A stretch of 64,000 nt of DNA from Limosilactobacillus oris DSM 4864 (GCF_001434465.1 NZ_AZGE01000001.1:1-64000); one strand, 5' to 3'. Shown: positions 1-7,800, counted from the first letter of the stretch. Translations and numbers: made by a program. The notes: generated by a model from the letters alone, not told the origin.

Positions 1-130
1 TTTTGTCTAACAATTATGAGGCACTTCATCGAGTTGCCGTCCGGCCTTTTGTTGAAAATATAGTATCAATGTAAGTTCGCCCTAGGGTGGTCATTTAACC
101 GTTGCGGGTAATGTTTAGCCCATTCTTTCA

Positions 131-370
131 TTACTCATCCAGCCACTGCTTTAAAAAGCGAACCAGCGCCTGGGCGTCATACTTGTCTAGCAAGTAAGTG
201 TTGTCATGGCTGCTTCCCACAAAGTCGATGTTAGATAGCAGGAGGGTAAGCTGGTCACTATTAGCTTGCCGATACAGGCTCAATTCATTCGGACAGCCGT
301 CATCAGCATCCTCACCGGCATAACGGGAGTTGAACCAGTCCTGGTCAAATCTAATCTGGTGTTTTGTCAT
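131..370 (-). CDS. Hypothetical protein, 79 aa, coupled to the sigma factor gene
   Basis: I do not recognise this family. The product is small, acidic and soluble, with no membrane segment; its C-terminal part looks helical (LVRFLKQWLDE). Its ATG overlaps the stop codon of the upstream sigma-factor gene in an ATGA arrangement, so the two are almost certainly translated together. A small protein tied to an alternative sigma factor could be a modulator or anti-sigma factor, but nothing in the sequence shows that. The 130 bases beyond it to the window edge hold no gene I can support. Confidence 0.6.
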   Translation of the reverse strand: MTKHQIRFDQDWFNSRYAGEDADDGCPNELSLYRQANSDQLTLLLSNIDFVGSSHDNTYLLDKYDAQALVRFLKQWLDE

Positions 371-930
371 TTTCTCACCTCAAATTCATCCTTATTGTAG
401 CCAAGTTGTCGTGCCTTGGCAATCAGGCCTCGTTTCCACTGGGCGACGGCACTGGGACTAACGGCAAAACGGGTTGCGATTTCCCGGTCGGTGAGGTGGA
501 AATGCAATTTACCGATTAAGTAGCGTTGCTGGTTAGGGGTGCACTTGGTCAGCAAATGCTGGAGACAAACCCTGTCTAAGCACGTCGTTAATCCGGCCCC
601 GGTACTGGGGAGCGGTTCCGTTGGCTCGTTATCCTGGTCGTCAAGGGAGTATTCGGTCAAGGCTAGGCCCCGTTGCTGGTGCCGCAGTTCGTCTAACAGC
701 CGCCAGTAGACTTTCTGATAAGCGTAGGCGGGGAACCGGCTATTGGTCCGTGGATCGCCAGGGAAGTCGGCAAAGGCGGTCGCATAGGCTAGACAGCCGT
801 CTTGGAAGAGGTCGGCGAACTGATCCTGCCAGGGAGTAATATGGAGCCGTTTAAGGACCCCATAGATAATTCCGGTTCGCTTATCGTCCATTAGGAAATA
901 CAGACCGTTCGTGATTTTTTCGTTTTTCAT
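367..930 (-). CDS. ComX/SigH-like alternative sigma factor
   Basis: A 187-residue sigma-70 family protein of the short ComX/SigH type. The N-terminal part carries a region-2-like helix set (LFQDGCLAYATAFADF, then YAYQKVYWRLLDELRHQ). The C-terminal part has a region-4 helix-turn-helix (LTDREIATRFAVSPSAVAQWKR). Such proteins direct RNA polymerase to late competence genes in streptococci and some lactobacilli. I chose the ATG at 930 because AAGGAT lies about ten bases upstream; an in-frame ATG at 942 has no spaced ribosome site. It is divergent from a ComK-like gene, which supports a competence or stress role. The regulon is not visible here. Confidence 0.75.
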   Translation of the reverse strand: MKNEKITNGLYFLMDDKRTGIIYGVLKRLHITPWQDQFADLFQDGCLAYATAFADFPGDPRTNSRFPAYAYQKVYWRLLDELRHQQRGLALTEYSLDDQDNEPTEPLPSTGAGLTTCLDRVCLQHLLTKCTPNQQRYLIGKLHFHLTDREIATRFAVSPSAVAQWKRGLIAKARQLGYNKDEFEVRK

Positions 931-1044
931 ACTGAGAATCATCCTTGTGATAAATTCTCAAGAGCTCCTGAGTACCGTTGATTATAGGCATCTACTAGCA
1001 GCTAAGCGAACGATAAAAAAGGGTATTAGCAGGGTAAAAAAGTG

Positions 1045-1074
1045 TTGACGCTGGGTAAACGTGCTTGGTATCTT
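1045..1074 (+). promoter_or_regulatory. Predicted sigma-A promoter of the ComK-like gene
   Basis: TTGACG at 1045-1050 and TATCTT at 1069-1074 are separated by 18 bases. The start codon lies about 70 bases downstream, leaving room for the cre-like site that follows directly. Confidence 0.5.
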
Positions 1075-1081
1075 ATTATTT

Positions 1082-1096
1082 GTGAAAACGCTTTCT
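1082..1096 (+). promoter_or_regulatory. cre-like site (CcpA) just downstream of the -10
   Basis: GTGAAAACGCTTTCT matches 13 of 15 positions of the consensus WTGNAANCGNWWNCA, including the central CG and both inner half-sites. Its place about ten bases after the predicted -10 is typical of a CcpA roadblock or repression site. The assignment is by pattern only. Confidence 0.5.
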
Positions 1097-1144
1097 TACT
1101 TTGGGGGAGAAATGCTAATTTTTAAAATTTGAGGAGGAGTCTTT

Positions 1145-1900
1145 GTGACTTTTATGAAGACGTTTGACTTTAGCGACCTGTCGACCATTGAGATTAACGC
1201 GGAAATGGAAGGCTTTCAGCCGCGCTTTGATAATACACTAGCCCTGACCGCCTACCGGCAGCAAACCTTGATCCTAACTCGGGAGGGGCAGGCGGTGATC
1301 CTGAATTGCCGGCTGCAGGAGTGTCTCAGCCGTTTTCGCAAGGAGAATGGCATCTGTCGGCATGAACTAGCCGCTTATTATTCCTTGGCCCGCTGTCAGA
1401 CCCAGGCAATTATTTCGGGGCATTACCGCCTGGTTCCTACTCATGGCGCCAGCAACCGTCAAGTCGTCTATTACATGGCCCATCACCTAGATACTTATAG
1501 CTATTCACAGAGGCTCAACCGCCTGCTAATCATCCTCAAGGGACAGGGCGGTTTGTACCAGCTTCGGGTTGACGCAAGTTTTAGCAGTTTTGGGCGGATC
1601 CTGGCCGCGGCTGACCAGGTAGCCAACCTCCAATTAGCGAATATCGAAGGGGCCATGTGGCGGATGGGGGTCTACCAGGACAGCAGTGGTTTGCGGCCTG
1701 CTTCCGGTACGTACTTGAGCCACCAGCAGGGACTAGCTATTCACCAGCAGATCCTCGCAAATTACGTGATGGCAGTTACTAACGAGGCGTTCTTGGCAAC
1801 TTTTGGCGAGCTGCCAGATGCTGATTTTCAGCGGCGGCTTAATAGCGTCATTGGTTATGCTGGCCTGCCCCTTAAAAGATATGAAAAATTTGTCAAATAA
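1145..1900 (+). CDS. ComK-like competence regulator (tentative)
   Basis: A 251-residue protein, longer than Bacillus ComK (192 aa). The middle (about residues 75-155) aligns by eye with ComK: a CRxxxxxxxxR segment, a short strand before a VPTHGASNR motif resembling the ComK FPTLSSTRP segment, then YYMAHHLDTY matching the ComK WISHVHV strand, and later FSSFGRI. The extra C-terminal 90 residues are unassigned. Start is GTG at 1145, seven bases after GGAGGAG; the ATG at 1154 is too far from that site. It faces a ComX/SigH-like sigma gene, which supports a competence role. Family assignment is moderate; a profile search against PF06338 would decide. Confidence 0.5.
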   Translation: MTFMKTFDFSDLSTIEINAEMEGFQPRFDNTLALTAYRQQTLILTREGQAVILNCRLQECLSRFRKENGICRHELAAYYSLARCQTQAIISGHYRLVPTHGASNRQVVYYMAHHLDTYSYSQRLNRLLIILKGQGGLYQLRVDASFSSFGRILAAADQVANLQLANIEGAMWRMGVYQDSSGLRPASGTYLSHQQGLAIHQQILANYVMAVTNEAFLATFGELPDADFQRRLNSVIGYAGLPLKRYEKFVK

Positions 1901-1902
1901 TG

Positions 1903-1930
1903 TTCAACTGATTAGCGGACAAGTTATAAT
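1903..1930 (+). promoter_or_regulatory. Predicted promoter of the HxlR regulator
   Basis: TTCAAC at 1903-1908 and a perfect TATAAT at 1925-1930 are separated by 16 bases, directly after the stop codon of the ComK-like gene. Confidence 0.5.
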
Positions 1931-1984
1931 AGAAGGTGCCAAGGGTTTAGCTATCAAACTTGTGAATAGGAGGAATTGATAACT

Positions 1985-2386
1985 ATGACAAAGGAAACTA
2001 AAGAAAGTGGTTTAGCTTATGCCAATGAAATTTTACAAGACGAGTGGGCACCAGTTCTGCTTTTTTGGCTAGGCTTCCGGACCTTTACGAAGCAGGAATT
2101 ACTGGAATTGATTCCAGCCTTGTCAGAAGAAGAGTTATCAGCAAAGTTGTGTCAATTACAAAACCTTCGTGTTGCTAACCCAATCCGGGATACGGAAAAT
2201 AAGTATTCGCTGACTGAGGATGGAGAACAGCTGCGGCGCCTGATGATGTCACTCAGCGTCTGGGGAGCCCAGCAGCAGGATGATAATGCCGACCGTCAGT
2301 CGGTACTGGTAGTTGAACCGGAAAGTACGGCAAAACTAAAGGACTTGGTCAAGTATAACCAAATCCTCTCAAAGTACATTAAGTAA
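1985..2386 (+). CDS. HxlR-family (DUF24) winged-helix transcriptional regulator
   Basis: A 133-residue regulator with the HxlR/DUF24 layout: an opening helix with LQDEWAPVLLFWL in place of the usual GGKW segment, a recognition region (ELIPALSEEELSAKLCQLQNL), a wing ending YSLTEDGEQLRRLM and the typical closing SVWG. Members sense reactive electrophiles or redox state, often through a cysteine; here one Cys lies in the recognition region (LCQLQ). Start is ATG at 1985, eleven bases after AGGAGG; an in-frame TTG at 1976 is only two bases from it. HxlR-type dyads GACT-N7-AGTC occur at 48157 and 51460, but a link to this protein is only a guess. Confidence 0.8.
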   Translation: MTKETKESGLAYANEILQDEWAPVLLFWLGFRTFTKQELLELIPALSEEELSAKLCQLQNLRVANPIRDTENKYSLTEDGEQLRRLMMSLSVWGAQQQDDNADRQSVLVVEPESTAKLKDLVKYNQILSKYIK

Positions 2387-2413
2387 GCCGGGACACGAAA
2401 GGGGGTGTGCTGG

Positions 2414-2674
2414 ATGAACCGGACATTTATGAATGGCTACTATCAAGGTGTCGTTGAAGTCGCACCAGCTGCCCTGTCCGCTGCTCATGTGGAGGAACTA
2501 GCGGTGACCATGACGATTCAGCACCTCCGTCACGCTGGGGTGCCGATCAGCACGATTCACGACTTCTTAACTAATGACATTGGAGTGACTCCGCGGCTTG
2601 TCAATCGTTTTATTAACATGTCTGCGGCCGAATTGGAAGCTGCTCAAGCCAGGGTTCTCACAATTGCCTTTTAG
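2414..2674 (+). CDS. Hypothetical protein, 86 aa
   Basis: I do not recognise this family. It is a small soluble protein, mostly helical in appearance, with a second half (STIHDFLTNDIGVTPRLVNRFI) that loosely resembles a DNA-binding helical pair but gives no firm match. The ATG at 2414 follows AAAGGGGG by eight bases; in-frame GTG codons upstream overlap that ribosome site. It starts 27 bases after the HxlR stop without an obvious promoter of its own, so it is probably co-transcribed. A hairpin follows its stop. Confidence 0.55.
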   Translation: MNRTFMNGYYQGVVEVAPAALSAAHVEELAVTMTIQHLRHAGVPISTIHDFLTNDIGVTPRLVNRFINMSAAELEAAQARVLTIAF

Positions 2675-2676
2675 CG

Positions 2677-2707
2677 AAGGAGGTTGGGAGTGGGAAATAA
2701 CCTCCTT
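2677..2707 (+). terminator. Stem-loop after the HxlR operon
   Basis: AAGGAGGTT (2677-2685) pairs with AACCTCCTT (2699-2707) around a 13-base loop. No strong T-run follows, so it may be a weak terminator or simply the edge of the repeat element starting here. Confidence 0.4.
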
Positions 2708-2912
2708 GACAAGGCGTATGACTAGCCTAGGACGATAGTTGACACGGCACGGGTCGGCTATCGTTCGTAGGCAAATAGCCTTGCTTCGCGGCGCTAGACA
2801 CTAGCCTTGTGGTTACGACACGCAGTTAGCCTATTGGTTTTCCACGTTATCTTTATAATAGTTAAGAACTAGCAAGAGGCTGGTGAGAAAATGGAGTTTT
2901 CTCCCAGCCTCT
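2686..2912 (+). repeat. Dispersed repeat R1, copy 1 (inverted copy at 54048-54278)
   Basis: This stretch of about 227 bases reappears in reverse complement at 54048-54278 with roughly 85-90% identity by eye. Long identical runs include the one spanning TATCTTTATAATAG and the adjoining AAGAGGCTGGTGAGAAAA. Each copy has a hairpin of the AGAGGYTGGGAG type at one or both ends. There is no open reading frame or transposase. It fills most of the gene-free stretch 2675-3254. Confidence 0.75.
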
Positions 2913-2913
2913 T
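2874..2913 (+). terminator. Strong stem-loop at the right end of repeat R1
   Basis: AAGAGGCTGG and GAGAAAA pair with TTTTCTC and CAGCCTCTT around a short loop, followed by TTTCT. The same hairpin family appears at 14543 and 54049. Confidence 0.6.
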
Positions 2914-3054
2914 TTCTCTGCCGCGGGTGGCCAGTGAAGCGTGAGGAAATGTTCTGAGACTTTTTGCGGGCAAAGACGAACGTCTAAATGCCTGTTCTTT
3001 ATTTATCAGCCGATTTAGTTAAATTTTGTTTTCAGCTCTTGTTATGCTTCGGCT

Positions 3055-3175
3055 TTTACTGGCAGAAAAAGCATGCTAAAATACATAAGGGAGCCGTGAC
3101 ACCCTGGTCACAGTTCCCCTAGTAGAAGTATGTTGGCGAAGGTGATTGCAAAATCGCCTTCGCCTTCATTATAAC
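3055..3175 (+). ncRNA. Candidate small structured RNA with its own promoter
   Basis: TTTACT at 3055-3060 and an extended -10 (TGC then TAAAAT, 3074-3082) with a 16-base spacer predict transcription from about 3089. The transcript would begin with a hairpin (GGGAGCCGTGAC pairing with GTCACAGTTCCC, to about 3118). It would end in a second strong hairpin, GGCGAAGGTGAT pairing with ATCGCCTTCGCC at 3134-3163, followed by a weak T-rich tail. There is no coding potential. It could instead be a long leader of the membrane-protein gene at 3255. Confidence 0.35.
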
Positions 3176-3254
3176 AAAATTTTTAAATAAAGTATCAAAA
3201 GTGCTAATAATTATTAAATTACTGCACTTTAATTATAAAAAAGAAGGTAATAGG

Positions 3255-3494
3255 ATGCGAACAAAACTCTCTCTGCTCCTCGCCCTTGTCGGCCTGCTGA
3301 TTGTTGGGGCGGCATTTGTGACCAACACCCCGCAACGGATGATGATGGTTGTCCTGGGCTTGATCATTGCCTGTGGTGGTTGCCTGGTCTTGCTGGCCAC
3401 CGACCGCTTTGTCAGCCAGCACCGCAGCTTCATCACTGTGGTTACCGGCCTTTTTATCCTCCTCATTATCGGTTACGTTATTAAGGTGCTTTAA
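3255..3494 (+). CDS. Small integral membrane protein, 79 aa
   Basis: No family recognised. The protein has three hydrophobic stretches: residues about 5-23, 29-49 and 57-78, with MRTK at the start and an Arg/His-containing loop between the second and third. This suggests a three-pass membrane protein. The ATG at 3255 follows AAGAAGG at 3241-3247. Its stop overlaps by a few bases the stop of the convergent HAD phosphatase gene. No function can be read from the sequence. Confidence 0.6.
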   Translation: MRTKLSLLLALVGLLIVGAAFVTNTPQRMMMVVLGLIIACGGCLVLLATDRFVSQHRSFITVVTGLFILLIIGYVIKVL

Positions 3495-4303
3495 ATACTA
3501 AGTTTAAAGTATTCTTGAAGGTACTTTGCCAACCCGTCGTGGTCGTTATCGACCGGAGTAACGTCGTCGGCAATCGCCTTGATGTCTGGAATCGCGTTTT
3601 GCATTGCGACCCCGCGGCCGGCAGCATCCAGCATTTCCAGGTCGTTATGTTCATCGCCAAAGGCAATGATGTGGGACCGGTTAATCTGGTACTGCTTGGC
3701 AACGTAGTACATTCCTGATTCCTTGTGCGTGCCGCGGTGGATTAGTTCCAGAATATTGTAAGGACCGCCCCAGACCCGTGCTTCTACGAAGGTGCCATAC
3801 TTCTCGTTGACCGCCTTAATGACTTTTTCAGCCTGGCCCGGTTGGTACTCGATAATCAGTGAGATTGGTCGGCCAGTAAGGTTCTCGGCCGTCAGCAGCT
3901 GGTCATCCCGGAGGTGGTCCGGTAAGAATTCGGGCAGGTCCTTAGTGGGGTGGTTTGCCCAGACCCGGTACTTGTCTTCAACGGTGATTGTTTTGATGCC
4001 GAGCTGTTCGCGGTTGGCAAGCAGATCCAGCGCCAGTTCCCGGGTCAGTGCCACCTCGTATTCACCATCCCAAGCCTCGTGGGGGATGTGCGTCAGGGCA
4101 CCATTGAAATTGACCATCGGTGTCTTGATTCCAATTTGGTCATAGATATGCCGGGCAATCCGGTAGGGCCGGCCGGTAATGATACTGACGATATGGCCTT
4201 CATCCGCCAGGGTCCGCAGGGTGCGGATAGTTTCCTGGGTGAGGGCGGACTGGTTATTTAACGTGGTCTCGTCGAGATCGAGGGCGATTAAGTGCTGATC
4301 CAC
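3491..4303 (-). CDS. Cof-type HAD-IIB family hydrolase
   Basis: A 270-residue phosphatase of the haloacid dehalogenase superfamily, Cof/YidA subgroup, cytosolic. Motif I is DLDETTLN near the N-terminus, with both nucleophile and acid Asp. ITGRP follows as the motif II region, and motif IV is GDEHNDLEML near the C-terminus. The large middle cap is of the C2B type. Members dephosphorylate sugar phosphates and related metabolites; the substrate cannot be called. The start is GTG at 4303, seven bases from AAGGAGT; the longer frame to 4336 lacks a ribosome site. It is convergent with the small membrane protein gene. Confidence 0.9.
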   Translation of the reverse strand: MDQHLIALDLDETTLNNQSALTQETIRTLRTLADEGHIVSIITGRPYRIARHIYDQIGIKTPMVNFNGALTHIPHEAWDGEYEVALTRELALDLLANREQLGIKTITVEDKYRVWANHPTKDLPEFLPDHLRDDQLLTAENLTGRPISLIIEYQPGQAEKVIKAVNEKYGTFVEARVWGGPYNILELIHRGTHKESGMYYVAKQYQINRSHIIAFGDEHNDLEMLDAAGRGVAMQNAIPDIKAIADDVTPVDNDHDGLAKYLQEYFKLSI

Positions 4304-4429
4304 GTTCGTCACTCCTTTATAAAAAATACTTATCAAGTAATTATACGGGAATCGCTGCTAAATGTGAACTGTTTCGTGGCAGCCAGAAATTACTGTATAA
4401 TGGTGGGGAAGAGAAATGAGGGATAATTG

Positions 4430-5806
4430 ATGAAACTACCAGATGCGTTTATTAACAAATACCAGCACCTGCTCGGCGACGAGGCACCGGCTTTCTTGAC
4501 ATCCTTTGACCAGCCAGCGACCGGCGGTTTTCGGGTCAACTCGGCCAAGGCGGCCCCGACCGCGACGCTTGATAGAGCGACGGGAAAGGTGGAGTATGTC
4601 CCGACCGGCTACCGGGGAGCGGTGGATGGCAAGTCGCTCGACCATGTTGCCGGGGCAATATACAGCCAGGAACCGTCTGCCATGTACGTCGGCGAGGTGG
4701 TTGCTCCCCAACCAGGCGAGCGAGTTCTTGACCTTTGTGCGGCCCCTGGTGGCAAGACGACCCACCTGGTCGCTAAGATGAAGGATCAGGGCTTGCTGGT
4801 TGCCAACGAAATTTTTCGCAAACGGGCCCTGGTCCTGGCGGAAAACTTGGAACGGTGGGGGACCGCCCAGACGGTAGTTACTAACGAGAGCCCAGCTGAT
4901 TTGGAAAAGCAGTTCCCCCAGTTTTTCGACCGGATTCTGGTGGATGCCCCTTGTTCTGGTGAAGGGATGTTTCGGAAAGAGCCGGCGGGAATGGAATACT
5001 GGACGCCGGACTACCCGGCCGAATGTGCTAACCGGCAACGGAAGATTCTCGCTTCGGCACTGAAAATGTTAAAGCCAGAGGGGACGCTGGTTTATTCGAC
5101 CTGTACCTTTGCCCCGGAAGAGGACGAGCAGAATGCTGCCTGGCTGTTGGCTACCTACCCGGGGTTAACGATGGTTCCAATCAAAAAATACCCGGGAATG
5201 GATGATGGTCGGCCGGAGTGGGCTGATGGCAATCCTGACTTAGCCAAGGCGGTGCGGCTCTTCCCCCACCACATTGCAGGGGAGGGGCACTTTATTGCCA
5301 AGTTCCAACTGGCGGCTACTGGTTCAGGGTCAGTAATTAGTGGACAAGCGAAGAAGAAAAAGAAACACCGCAAGGGTCACCAGCAGGATGGGGTGACTAA
5401 GGAGCAGCGGCAACTCTTTAGTGATTTTTGCCAGTGGTTCATGCCGGATTACCAGCCACATCAACTGTTGACTTATGGCGACCAGCTTTATGATATGCCA
5501 GCTGAAATATCGTCCGTCGAGGGGTTAACTGCCTTACGACCAGGTCTCCACCTGGGGACGTTTAAAAAACGGCGCTTTGAACCGGCCTTAGCATTGGCCT
5601 TGGCGATTGACCCCGCGGTAACGACCCGCCGGATTGACCTTAGCACCGAGCAGTGGCGTTCCTACGTTCACGGGGATGTCCTGTCCGGGCCGGCTGAGCT
5701 TTCCAACGGCTGGTACCTGTTAACCTGCCAGGGCTTTAACGTCGGCTTTGGTAAGCTAGTTAACGGAACGGTGAAAAACTTTTACCCCAAAGGATTACGC
5801 TTTTAG
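4430..5806 (+). CDS. rsmF: RsmF-type rRNA cytosine-C5 methyltransferase (RsmB/NOP family)
   Basis: A 458-residue SAM-dependent m5C methyltransferase. The SAM loop is LDLCAAPGGKTTHL near residue 105. The two conserved cysteines lie in VDAPCSGEGMFRKE and YSTCTFAPEEDEQN. A C-terminal third after a lysine-rich linker (AKKKKKHRKGH) matches the RsmF-like PUA-type extension of Gram-positive members. Start ATG 4430 follows GAGGG by about seven bases. A TATAAT at 4396-4401 gives its promoter. The SPFH gene starts 15 bases downstream, so the two are likely co-transcribed. Confidence 0.88.
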   Translation: MKLPDAFINKYQHLLGDEAPAFLTSFDQPATGGFRVNSAKAAPTATLDRATGKVEYVPTGYRGAVDGKSLDHVAGAIYSQEPSAMYVGEVVAPQPGERVLDLCAAPGGKTTHLVAKMKDQGLLVANEIFRKRALVLAENLERWGTAQTVVTNESPADLEKQFPQFFDRILVDAPCSGEGMFRKEPAGMEYWTPDYPAECANRQRKILASALKMLKPEGTLVYSTCTFAPEEDEQNAAWLLATYPGLTMVPIKKYPGMDDGRPEWADGNPDLAKAVRLFPHHIAGEGHFIAKFQLAATGSGSVISGQAKKKKKHRKGHQQDGVTKEQRQLFSDFCQWFMPDYQPHQLLTYGDQLYDMPAEISSVEGLTALRPGLHLGTFKKRRFEPALALALAIDPAVTTRRIDLSTEQWRSYVHGDVLSGPAELSNGWYLLTCQGFNVGFGKLVNGTVKNFYPKGLRF

Positions 5807-5821
5807 AAAGGACAACCAATA

Positions 5822-6688
5822 ATGAAAGAAAAGAATGCGTTTCATATCAACGGCTACTTAGCCTTCCTCCTCACGATTATAGTCGCGTTGGTTGCTGCCT
5901 GGCTGGTTTACCGGGGGTTGACCGCTGACCAGGTGGGTCTCGCGGTGATCGGTGCCATTTTGCTAGTGCTGGTAGCAGTAGCTGCTACTTCGTTGACCAT
6001 TATCCAGCCAAACGAAGCCAAGGCACTGACTTTCTTCGGCAATTATATCGGGACAATCCGGGATGCCGGCCTCTTTTTGACGGTGCCCTTTACCGAGAAG
6101 GAACGGGTATCGCTACGGGTTGGCAACTTCAATAGTCAGATTCTCAAGGTCAATGACTCGCAAGGGAATCCAGTAGAGATTGCTGCCGTAATCGTTTACC
6201 GGGTAGTTGACACCGCCAAAGCACTCTTTGCTGTCGATGACTACGAGCAGTTTGTCCAGATTCAGAGTGAGTCGGCTGTCCGCCACGTGGCAAGTGAGTA
6301 CCCATATGATACCTTTGAGGATGAGGATGCCCTGACCTTGCGGAGCAACCCAACAGAGGTGTCAGACCGGTTGACCGCGGAGCTCCAAGAACGGCTCAAT
6401 GTTGCCGGGGTCGAAATTATTGAAACCCGGCTAACTCACCTGGCCTACGCAACCGAAATCGCCAGTGCAATGTTGCAGAAACAGCAGTCGGCCGCCATTC
6501 TATCTGCTCGTAAAATTATTGTTGAGGGGGCGGTCTCCATTACGGAGGACGCCATTGACCGCCTTGCCCGGGAAACCGAGTTGGATTTGACCGACGCTCA
6601 GCGCCTCCAGATTATTAACAACATCATGGTTGCGATTGTCAGCGAGCGGGGCACCCAGCCGGTAATTAACACTGGAACAAATAATTAA
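5822..6688 (+). CDS. SPFH/band 7 membrane scaffold protein
   Basis: A 288-residue protein with two N-terminal membrane helices (about residues 12-30 and 38-58). An SPFH/band 7 domain follows: IIQPNEAKALTFFGNYIGTI, then VPFTEKERVSLRVGNF and later VAGVEIIETRLTHLAYATEIA. Such proteins assemble into membrane microdomain scaffolds and often stabilise proteases or transporters. It follows rsmF closely (15 bases) with AAAGGA before the ATG, and the pair ends at a bidirectional terminator. No partner protease is next to it. Confidence 0.88.
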   Translation: MKEKNAFHINGYLAFLLTIIVALVAAWLVYRGLTADQVGLAVIGAILLVLVAVAATSLTIIQPNEAKALTFFGNYIGTIRDAGLFLTVPFTEKERVSLRVGNFNSQILKVNDSQGNPVEIAAVIVYRVVDTAKALFAVDDYEQFVQIQSESAVRHVASEYPYDTFEDEDALTLRSNPTEVSDRLTAELQERLNVAGVEIIETRLTHLAYATEIASAMLQKQQSAAILSARKIIVEGAVSITEDAIDRLARETELDLTDAQRLQIINNIMVAIVSERGTQPVINTGTNN

Positions 6689-6701
6689 TTATTGCAGTCG
6701 T

Positions 6702-6741
6702 AAAAACCGCCGAATCATTACTGGTGATTCGGCGGTTTTTT
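6702..6741. terminator. Bidirectional terminator between the SPFH gene and fni
   Basis: AAAAACCGCCGAATCA pairs perfectly with TGATTCGGCGGTTTTT around a seven-base loop. A-run and T-run on the two sides let it serve both convergent operons. Confidence 0.9.
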
Positions 6742-6756
6742 ACTTTTAATTCTAAA

Positions 6757-7800
6757 TTATAACAGTTGGCGCTGTTGAGCATAGTTAGTTAATTCCGGCG
6801 CCAGGACAGTGTCTGCCATTACCGGGAGGTCGGTGATGTGTTCGACCCCTTGCAGGGCGACTAAGCGGGGAATCACGGTCAGCCAATTCACGACTTCCTG
6901 GTCGAGTGCTGCTGGCCCGGCTGCCTGGAGAATGTTCAGGAAGTAGCCGGCCACTCCACAGGAACTGGCCCCCAGTGCGGCGGCCTTGATAAGGTCTACG
7001 GGTGAGCTGATTCCCCCAGAGGCGATAATCGGCAGGCCAGTCTTAGCTGCCCGGGCTTCTAAGAGGGATTCAGGCGTTGTTTGTCCCCACTGGGCAAGTG
7101 CGGCGAAGTCCTGCTTGTGGTTGCGGCGGTTTTCAATCAGGGCGAAGTTGGTGCCGCCCCGTCCGCTGACATTAATGGCCTCAATGCCGGTCTGCGCCAG
7201 CTTAGCAACGTCGACTTTGTTCATCCCAAAGCCAACCTCCTTGACAATCACCGGGACGTCAAGAGCGGTTGCCAACTCACGAATGTTGTCGAGCCAGAAG
7301 AACCGGCGATCACCCTCCGGCATTACCAACTCCTGGGCGGCGTTGAGGTGCAGCTCCAGTGCGTCGGCCCCCAATAAGTCAATGGCCGCCCGGGCATCCG
7401 TTAGGCTGGCTCCGCTGCTGAGGTTTGCAATGACGATTCCGTCCGGATTTTCATCCCTAATCACGGTAAATGATTCCCGTGCAGCGGGATCCTTCAAGGC
7501 AATGCTGACTGACCCAGTTGCCATTGCTAGATGGTACTTAGCAGCAATTCGCGCGAGCTGGCGGTTGATAGTCAATGCGGCCTGGCTGCCACCCGTCATT
7601 GCCTCAAAGTAGAAGGGAGCGTTAAGCCGGATTTGCTTGGTCAGTGGGCTTGTAATATCAACGTCCGCCACCGCTGTTTCGGGCAGGGCCGTGTGAATCA
7701 GCCGAACCTGATCGAAGGGGTGGCTGGCGTGTGCCTGGTCGTAATACTTCCGGGCGAGGGAAAGGTGTTCATTTTTCCGTTGTGCTTGACGCGATTCCAT
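6757..7800 (-). CDS. fni: Type 2 isopentenyl-diphosphate isomerase (FMN, NAD(P)H-dependent)
   Basis: A 347-residue TIM-barrel enzyme that interconverts IPP and DMAPP using FMN. Motifs include FEAMTGGS near residue 45, NLSSGAS, LHLNAAQELVMPEGDR, PVIVKEVGFGM with the FMN-contacting Lys, INVSGRGGTNFA and the phosphate-binding IIASGGI. It is the last gene of the minus-strand mevalonate operon, 52 bases after mvaK2, with TAAGGAGT before the ATG. The product feeds undecaprenyl phosphate and other prenyl lipids. Upper-pathway genes (HMG-CoA synthase and reductase) are not in the window. Confidence 0.96.
   Translation of the reverse strand: MESRQAQRKNEHLSLARKYYDQAHASHPFDQVRLIHTALPETAVADVDITSPLTKQIRLNAPFYFEAMTGGSQAALTINRQLARIAAKYHLAMATGSVSIALKDPAARESFTVIRDENPDGIVIANLSSGASLTDARAAIDLLGADALELHLNAAQELVMPEGDRRFFWLDNIRELATALDVPVIVKEVGFGMNKVDVAKLAQTGIEAINVSGRGGTNFALIENRRNHKQDFAALAQWGQTTPESLLEARAAKTGLPIIASGGISSPVDLIKAAALGASSCGVAGYFLNILQAAGPAALDQEVVNWLTVIPRLVALQGVEHITDLPVMADTVLAPELTNYAQQRQLL

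Noticed and set aside
2686-2912. Repeat R1 as an insertion sequence
   Set aside because: No transposase frame and only hairpin-like ends, so a classical IS is not supported.
4436-5038. 200-codon minus-strand frame inside rsmF
   Set aside because: Mirror of a conserved methyltransferase with no start signals.
6986-7612. 208-codon open frame on the plus strand opposite fni
   Set aside because: Antisense to a conserved isomerase; low-complexity Ser/Arg/Ala composition typical of shadow frames in GC-rich DNA.
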